From contig CM039211.1 of assembly GCA_008360975.2 (NCBI GenBank), positions 66,306,565 to 66,370,564 on the forward strand: a stretch of DNA of 64,000 bases. The letters are read 5' to 3'. The notes under the pieces were generated by a model. It was given only the letters and a program-made list of their open reading frames with translations. It did not search any database and was not told the origin of the DNA. The position numbers and the translations under genes were made by a program. This document shows, one piece after another, positions 24,001 to 34,202 of this stretch. The DNA is from Lichenostomus cassidix. Its lineage: Eukaryota; Chordata; Aves; Passeriformes; Meliphagidae. The stretch's first letter is position 1. Every line of letters begins with the position of its first letter.

Positions 24001-26884
24001 CTTCTCTGTGTGGTGGTGTTGGACTAACTCAAAGATCCTGGGTTCATTCCTACCAAAAATATCAGAGAGGAGACTTTCCTCATGGTGGGACCTTGTTGCC
24101 TGAGCTATCTCTCCTGCCACTGGGGAAGAAAGCCCTGGAAGGAAGGCTAAAATTTCCCAAAGTCATCCAGTGCTACATCTCTGTACAGGAGACATAAGCT
24201 TTTTCTGAATCAATACCCTGTGGTTTGGGGTGGACTCTTGTATTTGCTGGACTTGACACTACTGCAGGTTGAGGACTGGGGGAGCCTGGGCTCCTCCAAG
24301 TCAATCTGATTGTTTACAACCTCATCCCTCACAGATGCTACTCCTCACACTTTCATCCTGAGTACTGCCTTTCCACCAGCTCCTACTGCTTTCACCTACA
24401 CCTGCCACTTCTCCTATTTGTTGTGATGGAGGAGGATATCTGCCCCTGGAGGACCAGGTTTACCCCTGTGGAAATAAGCAGCAGCTCTCCTCTGCCAGCT
24501 GGCTCAACAGATCCCACCTGGCATTTCCACTCAGCCCAGCAAGCTCTCAGCTCAAGGCCAGCAGTGCAGCCATGGGTGTGCTTTCTCAACAGCAAAACCT
24601 GCTTTCATTCCCCATTCTCACCTGTGACGGTGCCAGACTGACACTCTGCCAGAGCTGAAATGCACAGCATCCACTGCTCCTCCTTCATCCACCAAAGTAT
24701 GTCGTCCCATCAAAGGCTACACAACGCATCCCTGTCAGACTAATTTGTGATAAATAAGCTGGTTGTTATCCCCTGGGAGCTCCAGGCTCCTGGGAGGCTG
24801 GTGTGGGAGCAGGTAGATTCTCTGACAATTGGGTCAGGGAGAATGATGTCTCTGCTAGCACCTGCCTCAGAGAAAGACGCAGGAGGTGCAGTGATTCTGT
24901 CCCGTTCCGCTGTTCATCCCCTAGCTCAAGCAAGTGGGGGCTTTCTGCTTCCTCTGAGGTCTCAAGTCCAGGAAATAGCTCCTGCTTTCCAGTCACACTT
25001 CTGATCCCTCTTGCAGAGCTTGGGGAGCTCCGTGCAAGGCTGCTCTCGAATCAGCAACAGCCCAAAACAACACCTTAGGTGGGATTTACTGCCACATATG
25101 TGCTGGGAAGATGCAGGGACCCATTGCACCCGGGTGATGTATTGGATTTCAGGTTATGTGATGCACAGGTCTCTCTGAGCATTGTAATTCCCTCTTTCTT
25201 CCTGTATGGATTTATACTGCTAAGTGGATGGATTTTCTGCTTGGCAGGGATGATCCCCTGGGACCTTCCCCAGTTTGAAACATCTCTGCACATCTGTACA
25301 TAATATTCCTGGGGCACTTAACGAGTGGGCTTTTATGACACCCCTTGCTTTATGGACTGCTGCTTAACGTGGCCAGGCACCACAGAGGGAACACAAACGG
25401 CATCCTGGAGCCGGTGGAAAGCTGAGTACCAACGCCAGGTGCTGGGTGGTGCCTGGGGCTCTGTGTGAAAGCCACTGCTCTCAGATGGCTTCCCACACAG
25501 CTGCTCTGGGCAGGTGGGACAACCACTCCCTCAGTCCCCAAAACAGGTTGAGAGGGACAGGTTTCATCTGCCTAATAACCTGAGACAGCATGCCTCTGGA
25601 CCAGGCATGGAAATCCTGCTTGGAGATGAAGGCAATCTGTCTGTCTGTGATGCTTCCCCCTGGCAAGGGCTGAGCCTGACATTTTCCTCTCTGCTAAGAG
25701 CTGTCCCTTCCCCCTGCCCCAAAGAGCCATCTGCTATGGTAGATTACCCCAGCTTTTAGCACTGTGAATCCATAATTAGTGCATAATTAATTACCAGATG
25801 TTTTTAACACTAATGAAACATTAATAAATGACGGAGGCATGTTGTCTGGTAATGGAACATTAACCAGTGAACCAAGTCAGTGCTGCCGCCGGCGTGGCCA
25901 AGCCAGAGACAGGTCTGCATCAGACTGAGCTCTCTGCTAAATAAGGCCCCAACATGGTTAGAATCACAGCAAGTGCCTGGTGGGAGCAAGTGACTGGCTT
26001 GCTGCTGCCTTCAGGCTTTGCAGAGCCAAGGCTGTGGCTCCTTCACCTCCATCCTTCCTTCCTTCCACCCATTCACCCTTCCGTCCACCCCATGCTTGTG
26101 TGTGTCCAGCCAGCCAGCCAGCCAGCCAACCAGCCACACACCCATCTCCCTGCTGTAGAGACTTAGCTGGGGCACCAGTCTGGTGATTTGCTAAAAAAAT
26201 TGAACTTTTTCCCCTGGGCATTGGTTGATAGCATCTCTGCTCCAGGTGGTGCCCGCAAGCAAGGCACATGGGGAGAGGACAGACTCAGAAAATGTGCTTT
26301 GCTGCATCCATTGTTCCCACGCTGGGTCCCTGTGAGCCCTGTCCTGACAGAAGTTTAATTCAGAGCATCTGGGCCAGTGACATTTTCCTCACATGAAATT
26401 ATTAAACAGACATGGGAAGTGCATCAATCGTGACTTCGTGCAAGCTCCAGCCTCCGGGCTGCAGTGGGGCACAGGCAGGTCTCTATCCCCCTGCCTGCCT
26501 GAGAGAAGTCACAGTGCCAGCCAGAGCTTGGGGACACAAGTGACCCTCGAGGGCTTGTGAATGGGGAGAGGTGGCACCTCCCCATCAAAGCATGGGTGTC
26601 ACATGGGATGGTGACAACCATACCCTTTCTGTCACCAGGGGTTTCCAGGGTGGGCATCCCCCTTGCACCTTCTCAGGATGTCCTGAAGGCCAGTTTTTGG
26701 GTCTCCCACCCCTCTGGAAAGATGGTGCTATGGTCTCAAACCCCAGGGCAGGCTCCAGGGTGTCTCTGTCCCCCTCACTCCTGTTCCCATGTCCCCCCCA
26801 ACTCAACCAGCACCACGCATGGAAGCAGGCAGCCAAAACCACCCACTCCGGATGGAAGGGAAATAACACCCAGAGCCACCAGTC
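21060..26884. other. Region downstream of CNTFR, no gene recognised
   Basis: No protein or RNA gene is recognisable between the duplicated block and the CNTFR polyA site. AT-rich, non-repetitive blocks (about 21540-21790, 23310-23400 and 25760-25900) look like regulatory DNA. A CCTT/CCAG simple-repeat cluster lies at 26043-26128. Confidence 0.55.
26043..26128. repeat. CCTT-rich and (CCAG)5 simple repeats
   Basis: A CCTT/CCACC pyrimidine stretch (26048-26090), then about five CCAG units from 26106. Confidence 0.8.
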
Positions 26885-26899
26885 ATCATGAAATGAACA

Positions 26900-26905
26900 T
26901 TTAAT
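26900..26905 (-). promoter_or_regulatory. Putative polyadenylation signal ATTAAA of CNTFR
   Basis: Plus-strand TTTAAT reads ATTAAA on the gene strand, the commonest variant of AATAAA. GT-rich sequence follows within 20-40 bases, as expected of a downstream element. It sits just past the GT repeat that ends the presumed 3'UTR. Confidence 0.5.
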
Positions 26906-26922
26906 GAAGACAGTCTCTCCTG

Positions 26923-26962
26923 GTGCGTGTGTGTGTGTGCGTGTGTGTGTGCGTGTGTGCGT
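26923..26962. repeat. (GT)n tract with GC interruptions in 3'UTR
   Basis: GT dinucleotides interrupted by GC at regular places, about 20 bp inside the presumed CNTFR polyA signal. The transcript would read it as an AC repeat. Confidence 0.9.
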
Positions 26963-27190
26963 TGTCTCCGTGTGAGCTTAGTTTTATCCCCTCTATTACT
27001 TTTTTTTTGATTCTTTTTTTCTTTTTTTTATATATATACATCTATAAAAAATTCAAATACAGCATGTCAACAGTGGGAATATTCGGACGTATGGTATTAA
27101 ATACTGCGCTTGGGTCCAGGCAGGGCCAAGAGGAGGTGTCTTTACAAAACAGGACTTTGGGCAGGATGGGGAGGAGAGCAGAGCAGGCAC

Positions 27191-27248
27191 GGGGACAGCT
27201 GGGGACAGCTGGGGACAGCTGGGGACAGCGGGGGACAGCAGGGCACAG
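27191..27248. repeat. 10-bp minisatellite in CNTFR 3'UTR
   Basis: Unit GGGGACAGCT, four near-perfect tandem copies followed by two variant copies (GGGGACAGCG, then GGGGACAGCA) and a decayed end. Confidence 0.9.
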
Positions 27249-27499
27249 GTCTGCAGGGCTCCAGCTCTAAAGGCAACAGCAGAGCTATTCTGCTTTTGTT
27301 GGAGAATGAGACAAAGACATCAATGGGGATGATTCCCTGTATCCAATATGGTTAAAAGTTTGGGGGTGATGTTGGGGTGGGGTTGGGGGTGGCGAAGGCT
27401 CCTGCAGGGTGCTGTGGAGGGGGAGGTGGAGGGACAGCTCTCCCAGGTGCTCAGCAAGGGTCAGGAGGGTTTTACCGGTGTTTCATTTCCTTTTTTTTT

Positions 27500-28150
27500 C
27501 CCCATTAAAACCCTGCCAGCGCCCTGCTCCCCATCGCACTTGCGAAAGTCACCAGTTCCCCCCCTCCACCATCCCCTCGGAGGGGACCGAGACCCCCCTG
27601 ACCCGTGCATCCCTCCAGCTTTGCCACACGGCCGAGAGCTCAGGGGAGCGAGTCCAGTCCTTGGGGGACCCCCTTTTGCCAAGAGGGGGTACACAGCTTG
27701 GAGCGTCATTCCCCTCACCACCCCCCCGTTTTCATATCCCCTTTTCTCGGTGCGCTGCCGCTCGGGGCGGCGGGCACGTCTTTGGCGTGGGGGGGTTAGC
27801 TGTATGAGTGGGGCCCTCAGCTGCTTCAGGTGCGGGGCCCGGGCTCGCTTCACTTCGCTGAGGAAAGGGGCACGGGGATGTGTCTCCTCACTCCGGGCTG
27901 GGAGAGGATTTTGCGTCTCCCCAGGGGGACGGCAGCAGCTCTGTCCTCCTCCGAAGTGACGGCGAGAAGCGTGATTCGTCCTCAATGTGTGCAAAATCGA
28001 AGAGCTGAGAGACTCAACCCGGGAGCGGGGTGGCAGGGCAGGGGTGGTGGCGGTGGGTGGTGGGGAGGCGTCTGCGCTGGGCTGCGGTGGATGGACAGAT
28101 GGAGATCTGCGAGAAGAGAGCAGAAAGGTCCCGGTCGCGGTCTGAACTCA
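27500..28150. other. CpG-rich block over CNTFR terminal exon
   Basis: CpG density rises sharply across the acceptor and the 5' two thirds of the terminal exon (for example the CGGGGCGGCGGGCACG stretch near 27767), then drops. CpG-rich 3' exons occur in birds. An antisense promoter is an alternative reading that the sequence cannot settle. Confidence 0.5.
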
Positions 28151-28995
28151 GGTGTGCCCAGTCACCGGTGGGACACACCAAACAGAATCTGGCATTTTTG
28201 CACTGGGGAAATACACCCAGGTGTCCAAACACATCATTTCCACCTCCTCCCGCCCTGCCCACCCTCCCCTGGCTGCATGCCACCGCCCCTCCCAATGCCA
28301 CCACTAGTGTCACAGGTGAGATGACACAATCAGAGGGGAGGAAAGAACACCTTGCCCACAAAGGGCTTCTCTTTGGGCACCAAAGGATGGGTGGCATGTC
28401 CTTTATCTCCCTAAAGTGACACATGTGGCTGCTTCCAGGATCCATCCCCGTCCTTGGGCAGTCTGGGGACAGTGAAAGGGCATTTGGGTGTGACACCCGT
28501 GAGACAGCAGCCTTGGTCTGTAGAGCAGCGGGGCATTTTTTGGCTCTCCAGGCTGCCAGCTCCATTCTAAGCCAAACTAAGTACATTTTTGAGATGCAAT
28601 CTGAATTTTCTGATCTCGGACAATTTTTCTTTCATCATTAAGCAAAGGCCTTAGATTTCCATGTGGCTTCTTTGCCTCCTAAAAAAAGTCAGCAGCGAGG
28701 AGGGGAGAGGACTGCTGAGAACAACACATCAAAGACTGACCACTTTGCCAGCTTTGCTTGAAAAACTGTTTTGAGATCTCCAGCTGAATATACATCTGGA
28801 TAAGCAGTCAGTCTTGGTGCATTTACAAAAAAACTGCAAGAAAAACCCAAATTACTTGTTCTCAATGCCCTTCACCCACAGCCTGCCTGGAGCATCCCCT
28901 TCCCAACCACACCAGAGCCCTGGGGGTCCCAATATCCCTGCCCCACCCCAGCACCACATCCTGCCTCTTATGCCACCAATTTGGGAGATACTCAC
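28107..28995 (-). other. CNTFR: CNTFR last intron
   Basis: This 889-bp intron is bounded by GTGAGT at its donor end (28995) and TTCTCGCAG at its acceptor end (28107). It separates the first two bases of the stop codon from the third. I see no repeat element or other gene in it. Confidence 0.7.
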
Positions 28996-29140
28996 TAAAT
29001 AAAGAGGACACTATAGGCAGCCACGACCAGTCCAGCTGTCCAACACACTGCCACGGCCCCGCTGCCCACCATGGCCCCCTTGTCACAGATCTTGGTGGTG
29101 GGTGGTGCCATGAAAGAGGAGGTGCTGGCGCTTGTTGTCT
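28996..29140 (-). CDS. CNTFR: CNTFR last coding exon: stalk and GPI-anchor signal, split stop
   Basis: Two bases (AG) complete a Glu codon. The exon then reads TTSASTSSFMAPPTTKICDK, a small-residue stretch (GAMVGSGAVAV), and a hydrophobic end (CWTAGLVVAAYSVLFI). This is the layout of a GPI-attachment signal: a candidate omega site among the Gly/Ser residues, a spacer and a hydrophobic tail. The tail is about eight residues shorter than the human one and diverges strongly from it, as GPI signals often do. The exon ends in TA directly before a GTGAGT donor (28995-28990). The stop is therefore TAA if spliced to 28106 and TAG if the intron is kept. The omega residue is inferred. Confidence 0.93.
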
Positions 29141-30663
29141 CTGCAGGGAAGGAGAGTGGATGGTGAGGGGAGCTGGGATTCCCTGGGATTCATCCCATAG
29201 GAGCAGCCCTGCTCTCCTGCTGGTGTGGACAGGACCCAACCTCAAACTACCCTTTTCACTACTATACCACACTAGGGGTGTGCTGGAGGGCTGGGATGAT
29301 CCAAGGGATAGTGTGATCCATGAGACTTGCACTGCTGTGACAGTGGACCTAGTGGACCTACAGCTTAGAGATGTTTGTGCTATCAGGTAGAGCTGGGCAT
29401 GCTTCTCATCCCCATCCTGATCAGCTGGGTCATTCTATGCATCAGCTCTGTGGGAATTTCAGCTAAGAAGTTATGATGAGCCACTGGTGCTCAGCAGAGA
29501 GCGTCCTTCACCCACAGAACATCCCAGACACAGCAGGCTGCATCTGCTGGGTGGGCTCACAGAGCTTGTCCTGCTTTACACTGGACCAGATGGATTGTCT
29601 GTCCCTATGGAGGGCTGCAGGATTTCTGGGAGTGCTTGCATGGGCAGTCAGGCTGGCACAGCTTTGGCCACATCCAGATGGCCCCAGCATGTCCCTGGCC
29701 AGACTGGGCTGATTGCTGGGGACCACAGGGTGTCTGTCTCAGCATCTTTCAGACTCCACTGAGGTGTCACAGTGGGGCTCAGTGCTGGAAGGGGGGTGTC
29801 CCACATCAGCCCTGCCTGGCTGCAGCAGGTTGCATGCACAGGGACGTGTGTGTGATGGGCACACATGTGAGTGACATGCGTGTGTCTGCACAGGGAGCAA
29901 GCAGTTGACATTAGAAGGGGCATTTGCATTTAGCACAATGAGGGCGGGTAGAGAAGCAAAACCAAAACGGTGACAGCAGCACTGCTGCAAGGTGTTCTTG
30001 CACTCCTTGTGGGGTTTTATCCACCTGGGAATGGGGAAGGGCTGAAAATCCCTGCTACTGCCTCAACTTCCCGGGTGCTAAAGAGGGGTTTCTCTGCATA
30101 GGAGTCAAGGAAACCAGTGCAGGTCTGCTCCATCCCTTCTGGGAAACGGAGGGCTGATAACACCCATTTGGACACAGTCCCAGCTCTTTCCTAGAAACAG
30201 AGACTTGTTAACTTGGTGGCTTTTATTTTGAATTGGCATCAGTTTGAGCCATTGTGAGGGGTCAGAAGTGTGGAGGCAGTAGGACTGGAGAGGGGAGGGA
30301 GGGCTGGAGGGGGACAACACTCCAGGGAAGAAGAAGAAGAAGAACAATAACAATAACAACAACACCACAATAATAATGGTAATACAATGCCCAGCCTCAT
30401 TGTTCCACCCCAGGTATCCTGGTGAGAAGGATGCTGGACCCAGGTGAGCTGAGTCTGAATTTTTTGGGCCATGGTTGCACCTGCTGACAGGGCCACAGGT
30501 GGGGGCAAAGTAGAGGGTGAAGGGCTGCAGCTCCCTTGGTGTTTGGGGTATATCTTTGGCTGGGGACAAAGCTTGGGTGGAGCCAGAGAGGAGGTCCTCA
30601 GCCTGGACTCCAGGGCTCCTCCTGGCTGAAGCCTGTTGGTACTGGGAGGTGGGGAGCTCTTAC
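29141..30663 (-). other. CNTFR: CNTFR intron between WSDWS exon and last coding exon
   Basis: This 1.5-kb intron runs from GTAAGA at 30663 to CCCTGCAG at 29141. It contains a GAA/AAC/AAT simple repeat near 30327-30377 and no other recognisable element. Confidence 0.85.
30327..30377. repeat. GAA / AAC / AAT microsatellite
   Basis: GAA units run to 30344, then AAC and AAT units with interruptions. Confidence 0.85.
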
Positions 30664-30844
30664 CGGTGATCTGGGCCTCCGTGGTGAGATGCTTGGGCTC
30701 CTCTGTCCAGGGGGTGGCATGAACAGCCACGCTCCAGTCACTCCATGTGCCAATGTCGTTGTCTTTGGCTGCCACCTGGATGATGTACTCCTTGCCAGCG
30801 TAGGCATCTGTGATGGTGTGCGATGTCCCATCTGACAGCTCAAC
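30664..30844 (-). CDS. CNTFR: CNTFR coding exon: WSDWS-containing half of second FN-III module
   Basis: The exon begins VELSDGTSHTITDAYAGKEY, continues through IIQVAAKDNDIGTWSDWS, and ends HLTTEAQIT plus one base (G). It holds the class I cytokine-receptor signature WSXWS as WSDWS at fragment residues 183-187. The acceptor is CTGCCCTCAG and the donor is GTAAGA at 30663-30658. Exon length is 181 bp. Downstream of the motif the linker becomes Thr/Ser-rich in the next exon, as expected for the stalk before a GPI signal. Confidence 0.97.
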
Positions 30845-32030
30845 CTGAGGGCAGCAGTGAGGAGAAGAGTGTGGTCAGAGGAACCCTGGGAGGTGTAAGA
30901 CAATCAGTACATTTAGCTCAGCTAGAAGATGATAATGAGACTTTTGCAGCACTTTTGGAAATCTGGGGCGTTGTGGGCAAACACATGAGCCCAGGACAGG
31001 GATGGAAGGGGAAACAGATGCTCCAGCTGCAGCTAAACTAAAGGTCTAGAGACCTGGTTCCACTCCCAAACTCACGGTGTCAGAGTGGAGCAGCTTCCTC
31101 TAGAGGTCACCAGAAGCCAGCAGATGTGTGCACGGGCTCCCTCGGACATGGTGGGAGCTGGGAGTTGGATATTGCAGGCAGTGGGTGCAGTGTGCAACAT
31201 GCTTTCAGGGCACCACTGTCACTGCTGGGAGGAGGCTTCATCACCACCACAACCTCTGGCCACCCTGCTCCCGTGCCTGCTGGCTTCCCATCGTTTTGGC
31301 TTGTCTCCCTCCAGCTGGGCCCTTGGACAAGGATCAAGTTGTGTCCAGACTTCTTTCCTAGAAACCATTTTCTCTGTCCCATTGTCACTGCTGTCTGGGC
31401 CACAGAAGGTCCTGCTGTCCTTTCTGCTGCGAAGTGCAATGGTTTAATCCCATTTAACCCTCCAAGGCATCTCTGATCCACCTGGAGCTTGGCTCAAGGA
31501 CAGAGGGATGCAGGTGCTCAGCAGAAATGGCACAGACACCCATGAGCAAGTGTGGCTGACAGAGGGGGAGGGCTCATCATCCAAGTGACCTTCCAGGGAT
31601 GAAGCCAGACTTGGCCTTGGGGTCCTGAGGGCATGGAGGAAACCAGGGCAGGAGTATCAGGCAGAGGCTAGGTGGGATGCTGCCCTCCACCCCATCTCTG
31701 AGACTGCTGACAAACATGCTGCCCACTTCACTACCCCGCTGTGCGTGGCACGGGGGGCACGCAGGACACCCCTTGTCTTTCCTGCACCCTCCCCACACAC
31801 AGTGACAATAAAGATGCTGAAGGATGAGGGGTGGAGTGGGTCTGACACAGCCCGTCTATGAGCACCAGTGCCCAGCCAGAGGCTCACGCTCAAGCACAAC
31901 AAGCATCACTTCATGGATGTGGGGAACTTCATGGTGCTGCCCATGTGGGGTCCTCCACATCTCCATAGCCACCCAGGGGAGCACCAACAGCTCAGTGACA
32001 GGAGAAAGATGAAAATTTCTGCCTGGTCCT

Positions 32031-32052
32031 GGAGGGAGGGAGGGAGGGAGGG
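32031..32052. repeat. (GGGA)n tract
   Basis: About five GGGA units within the 10.9-kb CNTFR intron. Confidence 0.85.
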
Positions 32053-34133
32053 TGTCCTCCTGCCAGTGAGGCTTGAAGCGCTACCAAGCCTCAGCAGCAC
32101 AGACAAAGGTGTGTGTCCATCTCACTGCTGCAGATTTTGGGGCTGGATGGGAGTCCTGCCTCTCCTTGCACCTCGGACTCGGTGCTGACCCCCATGATGC
32201 TGGAGGATGCAAACAAGGGAATAGTAGTGGTGTCACTGCAAACTTGTGCCTAGCTGAGACATATCTAAGCACTAAACCACCAATAGCCAAAGTCTCACTC
32301 CATCCCTACCATCCAGAGGACGCTTGTCCACCGTGACATGGGTCTCAGCATAATATCTGACCTCTTAGCATGGGGACAGCTACTCAGGGTGCCTGCCAAT
32401 GGGACCTGAGGGCAGAGCCTGCCTGGAATGAGACTGGCATGGGAGGCAGATGAACACAGTGACCCTGGTGGGGCTCCATGCAGGGTCTCCCTGGGTTCCC
32501 AGCAAGCTGAAGAGACTGACAACCAGCCCTGCAGTCTCAGGTGCTGCCTCTTTTGTCTAGATAACAGGGTCAGCTCACAGGTCTGGTCCCCATCAGTCTA
32601 TATCAGGGTGGTATAGGCAGGTCCCATCCTGGTGCTAGGCACAGTCCATCCTGCAGGAAAATTGTTTCAGGCCATTTCACTTTCAGGTAAAAACTGAAAT
32701 CCTGTGAAGTCTGGGCAGAAGAGAGTATGGGGAAAAGATTAGGAGGATGCCAGTTCCTCCTGCAAGACATGACTCTGGATTGTCCAACGTGGGGAGAGTC
32801 TTGGCTAAGATCCCACCAGCCCCACCTCCTCAGCCCATAACCAAAGCCCAAGCTGGACCAGGGTCCACAGAGGTGATGGCTCTTGGCACCTAGTGCTGCA
32901 CCCAGCAGAGCTGAGGAGGCTCTTTCTGCACCAAGCTCTCAGAGGGACACACCTTCCTGGCCCTGGGGTTGGTAGGCAGAAGACCTACCAGGTTGTGAAT
33001 GACCTGGTCTGCCTGGGAGGACACCTCCCTGCAGTGCAGTGGCACAGTGAGGCTGTCTCTGCCACCCAGATCTTGGGAACTCTTTGGTGGTATCCACCAA
33101 TGTGGATTGCAATGCCAAGGGGATCAAGTTGATTTAACTCCTAATGATAATTAAATGAAATGAAACCTCACGGGGTGAGTTGCCAAATCCCTGCTGACCT
33201 GACTTGCTCTGTACTGGTGGGGGGATGTCTTGGAACTGGGGAATGAGCTGAAAGATGGTGGGCTTATCCAGCAGGTGCATGACTCTCTCCAAGTCTTTCA
33301 GCACCCTCTGAACCCCCTGGCTCCTCCCTAGGATCTGCACTAAGCAGGTTGCAGGCAGGTCAGTCTGACTGAGGCCCTGCTGACCCAGCCATGCTGCTTT
33401 TCCATCAGGAGCATTTTCTCCATCCCAAGAGTCTTCCCAGCCTTCCCTTGGGAGGAATTCTTGCCTCTTTCCACCCACATCTAACCAGCAGCTGAATGTT
33501 TGTAGGTGGGGTGTCACAGGCACTATGGGGTCAAGTTTGTGCTTTCCTTGGGCAGGGGGAGTGTTCCCCCAGGACCCAAACTGGAGAATATGGAGGATCT
33601 TCTTTGTAAAACTGGGGAGGATGTTGCCCTATGTTCTGCTTTACACAGCAGATAAAAAGAGAAAGCACAAACAACATCATCCATCTCTCCTCACACATAC
33701 AACCTCTGGATGCAGAACTTCTGAGTCAGGGACACATCCAGCATTTGTCATAGTGGGGGAGAAAGCCCCATGTGTGGGTGCTTGTGACCCAACAAGAAGT
33801 GCCACAGCAAACGGGAAACCACAGGGGTATTGGGTCCAACTGGACACAGAGAGGAGATTCAGAATGGGAGGAAGACACACTGGGGAGGCTGTGGGGGGAT
33901 GGATGGGCACACAGCATCAAAGGCAGAGGGAGAAATTCCTTAATCCGCGTCCTCGCCACACAGAGACAAAAGTTGGAGGAAGGCTGTGCATGGTAATTTT
34001 TTTGGCCAGGGTGGGGGTTTGCATGTCGCTGCCTGCCTTTGTGCACCTGCCAAAAGTCACTCCAACTGGCTGTGAAGTGCTGCCCAGATTAATGAGGGAT
34101 CAGTAGCCAGTGCAATGCAGAGCTATTAGCATT

Positions 34134-34202
34134 GAGGAAAAAAAAAGGGGGGGGGAAGGAAAAAGGAAAAACAAAAAGAGAGAGAGAGAAAGGAGAGAGA
34201 AA
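34134..34202. repeat. Homopurine tract
   Basis: Purines only from 34134 to 34171 and again from 34173 to 34202, with a single C between. It contains A-runs, a G9 run and (GA)n. Confidence 0.9.

Larger units (their letters stand above)
26885..28106 (-). other. CNTFR: CNTFR terminal exon: final stop base and 3'UTR
   Basis: On the minus strand a strong acceptor (a pyrimidine-rich tract ending CTTCTCGCAG) precedes 28106. The first exon base is A and would complete the stop codon. The minus-strand segment ATTTTGCACACA with GAGGA downstream (about 27969-27993) resembles the start of the human CNTFR 3'UTR as I recall it. An ATTAAA polyadenylation signal lies at 26905-26900 (plus-strand TTTAAT), followed by a GT-rich stretch, so cleavage near 26885 is likely. 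The 3'UTR contains a 10-bp minisatellite, a GT tract and an A/T-rich stretch. The upstream two thirds are CpG-rich. Both the acceptor choice and the polyA site need transcript evidence. Confidence 0.7.

Noticed and set aside
23840..24120. Possible further CR1 fragment (GTGTTGGACTAACTCAAAGATCC near 24020)
   Set aside because: Only a short partial resemblance to the CR1 3' region, with no terminal ATTCTATG motif. Too weak to annotate.
26106..26128. Possible CRISPR-like or functional tandem array at the CCAG repeat
   Set aside because: It is a simple tetranucleotide repeat without spacers in a vertebrate genome.
27461..27994. 177-residue minus-strand open frame in the CNTFR terminal exon
   Set aside because: It lies behind the CNTFR stop codon in the presumed 3'UTR. 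It is Arg/Pro-rich and non-homologous, as expected of CpG-rich UTR sequence.
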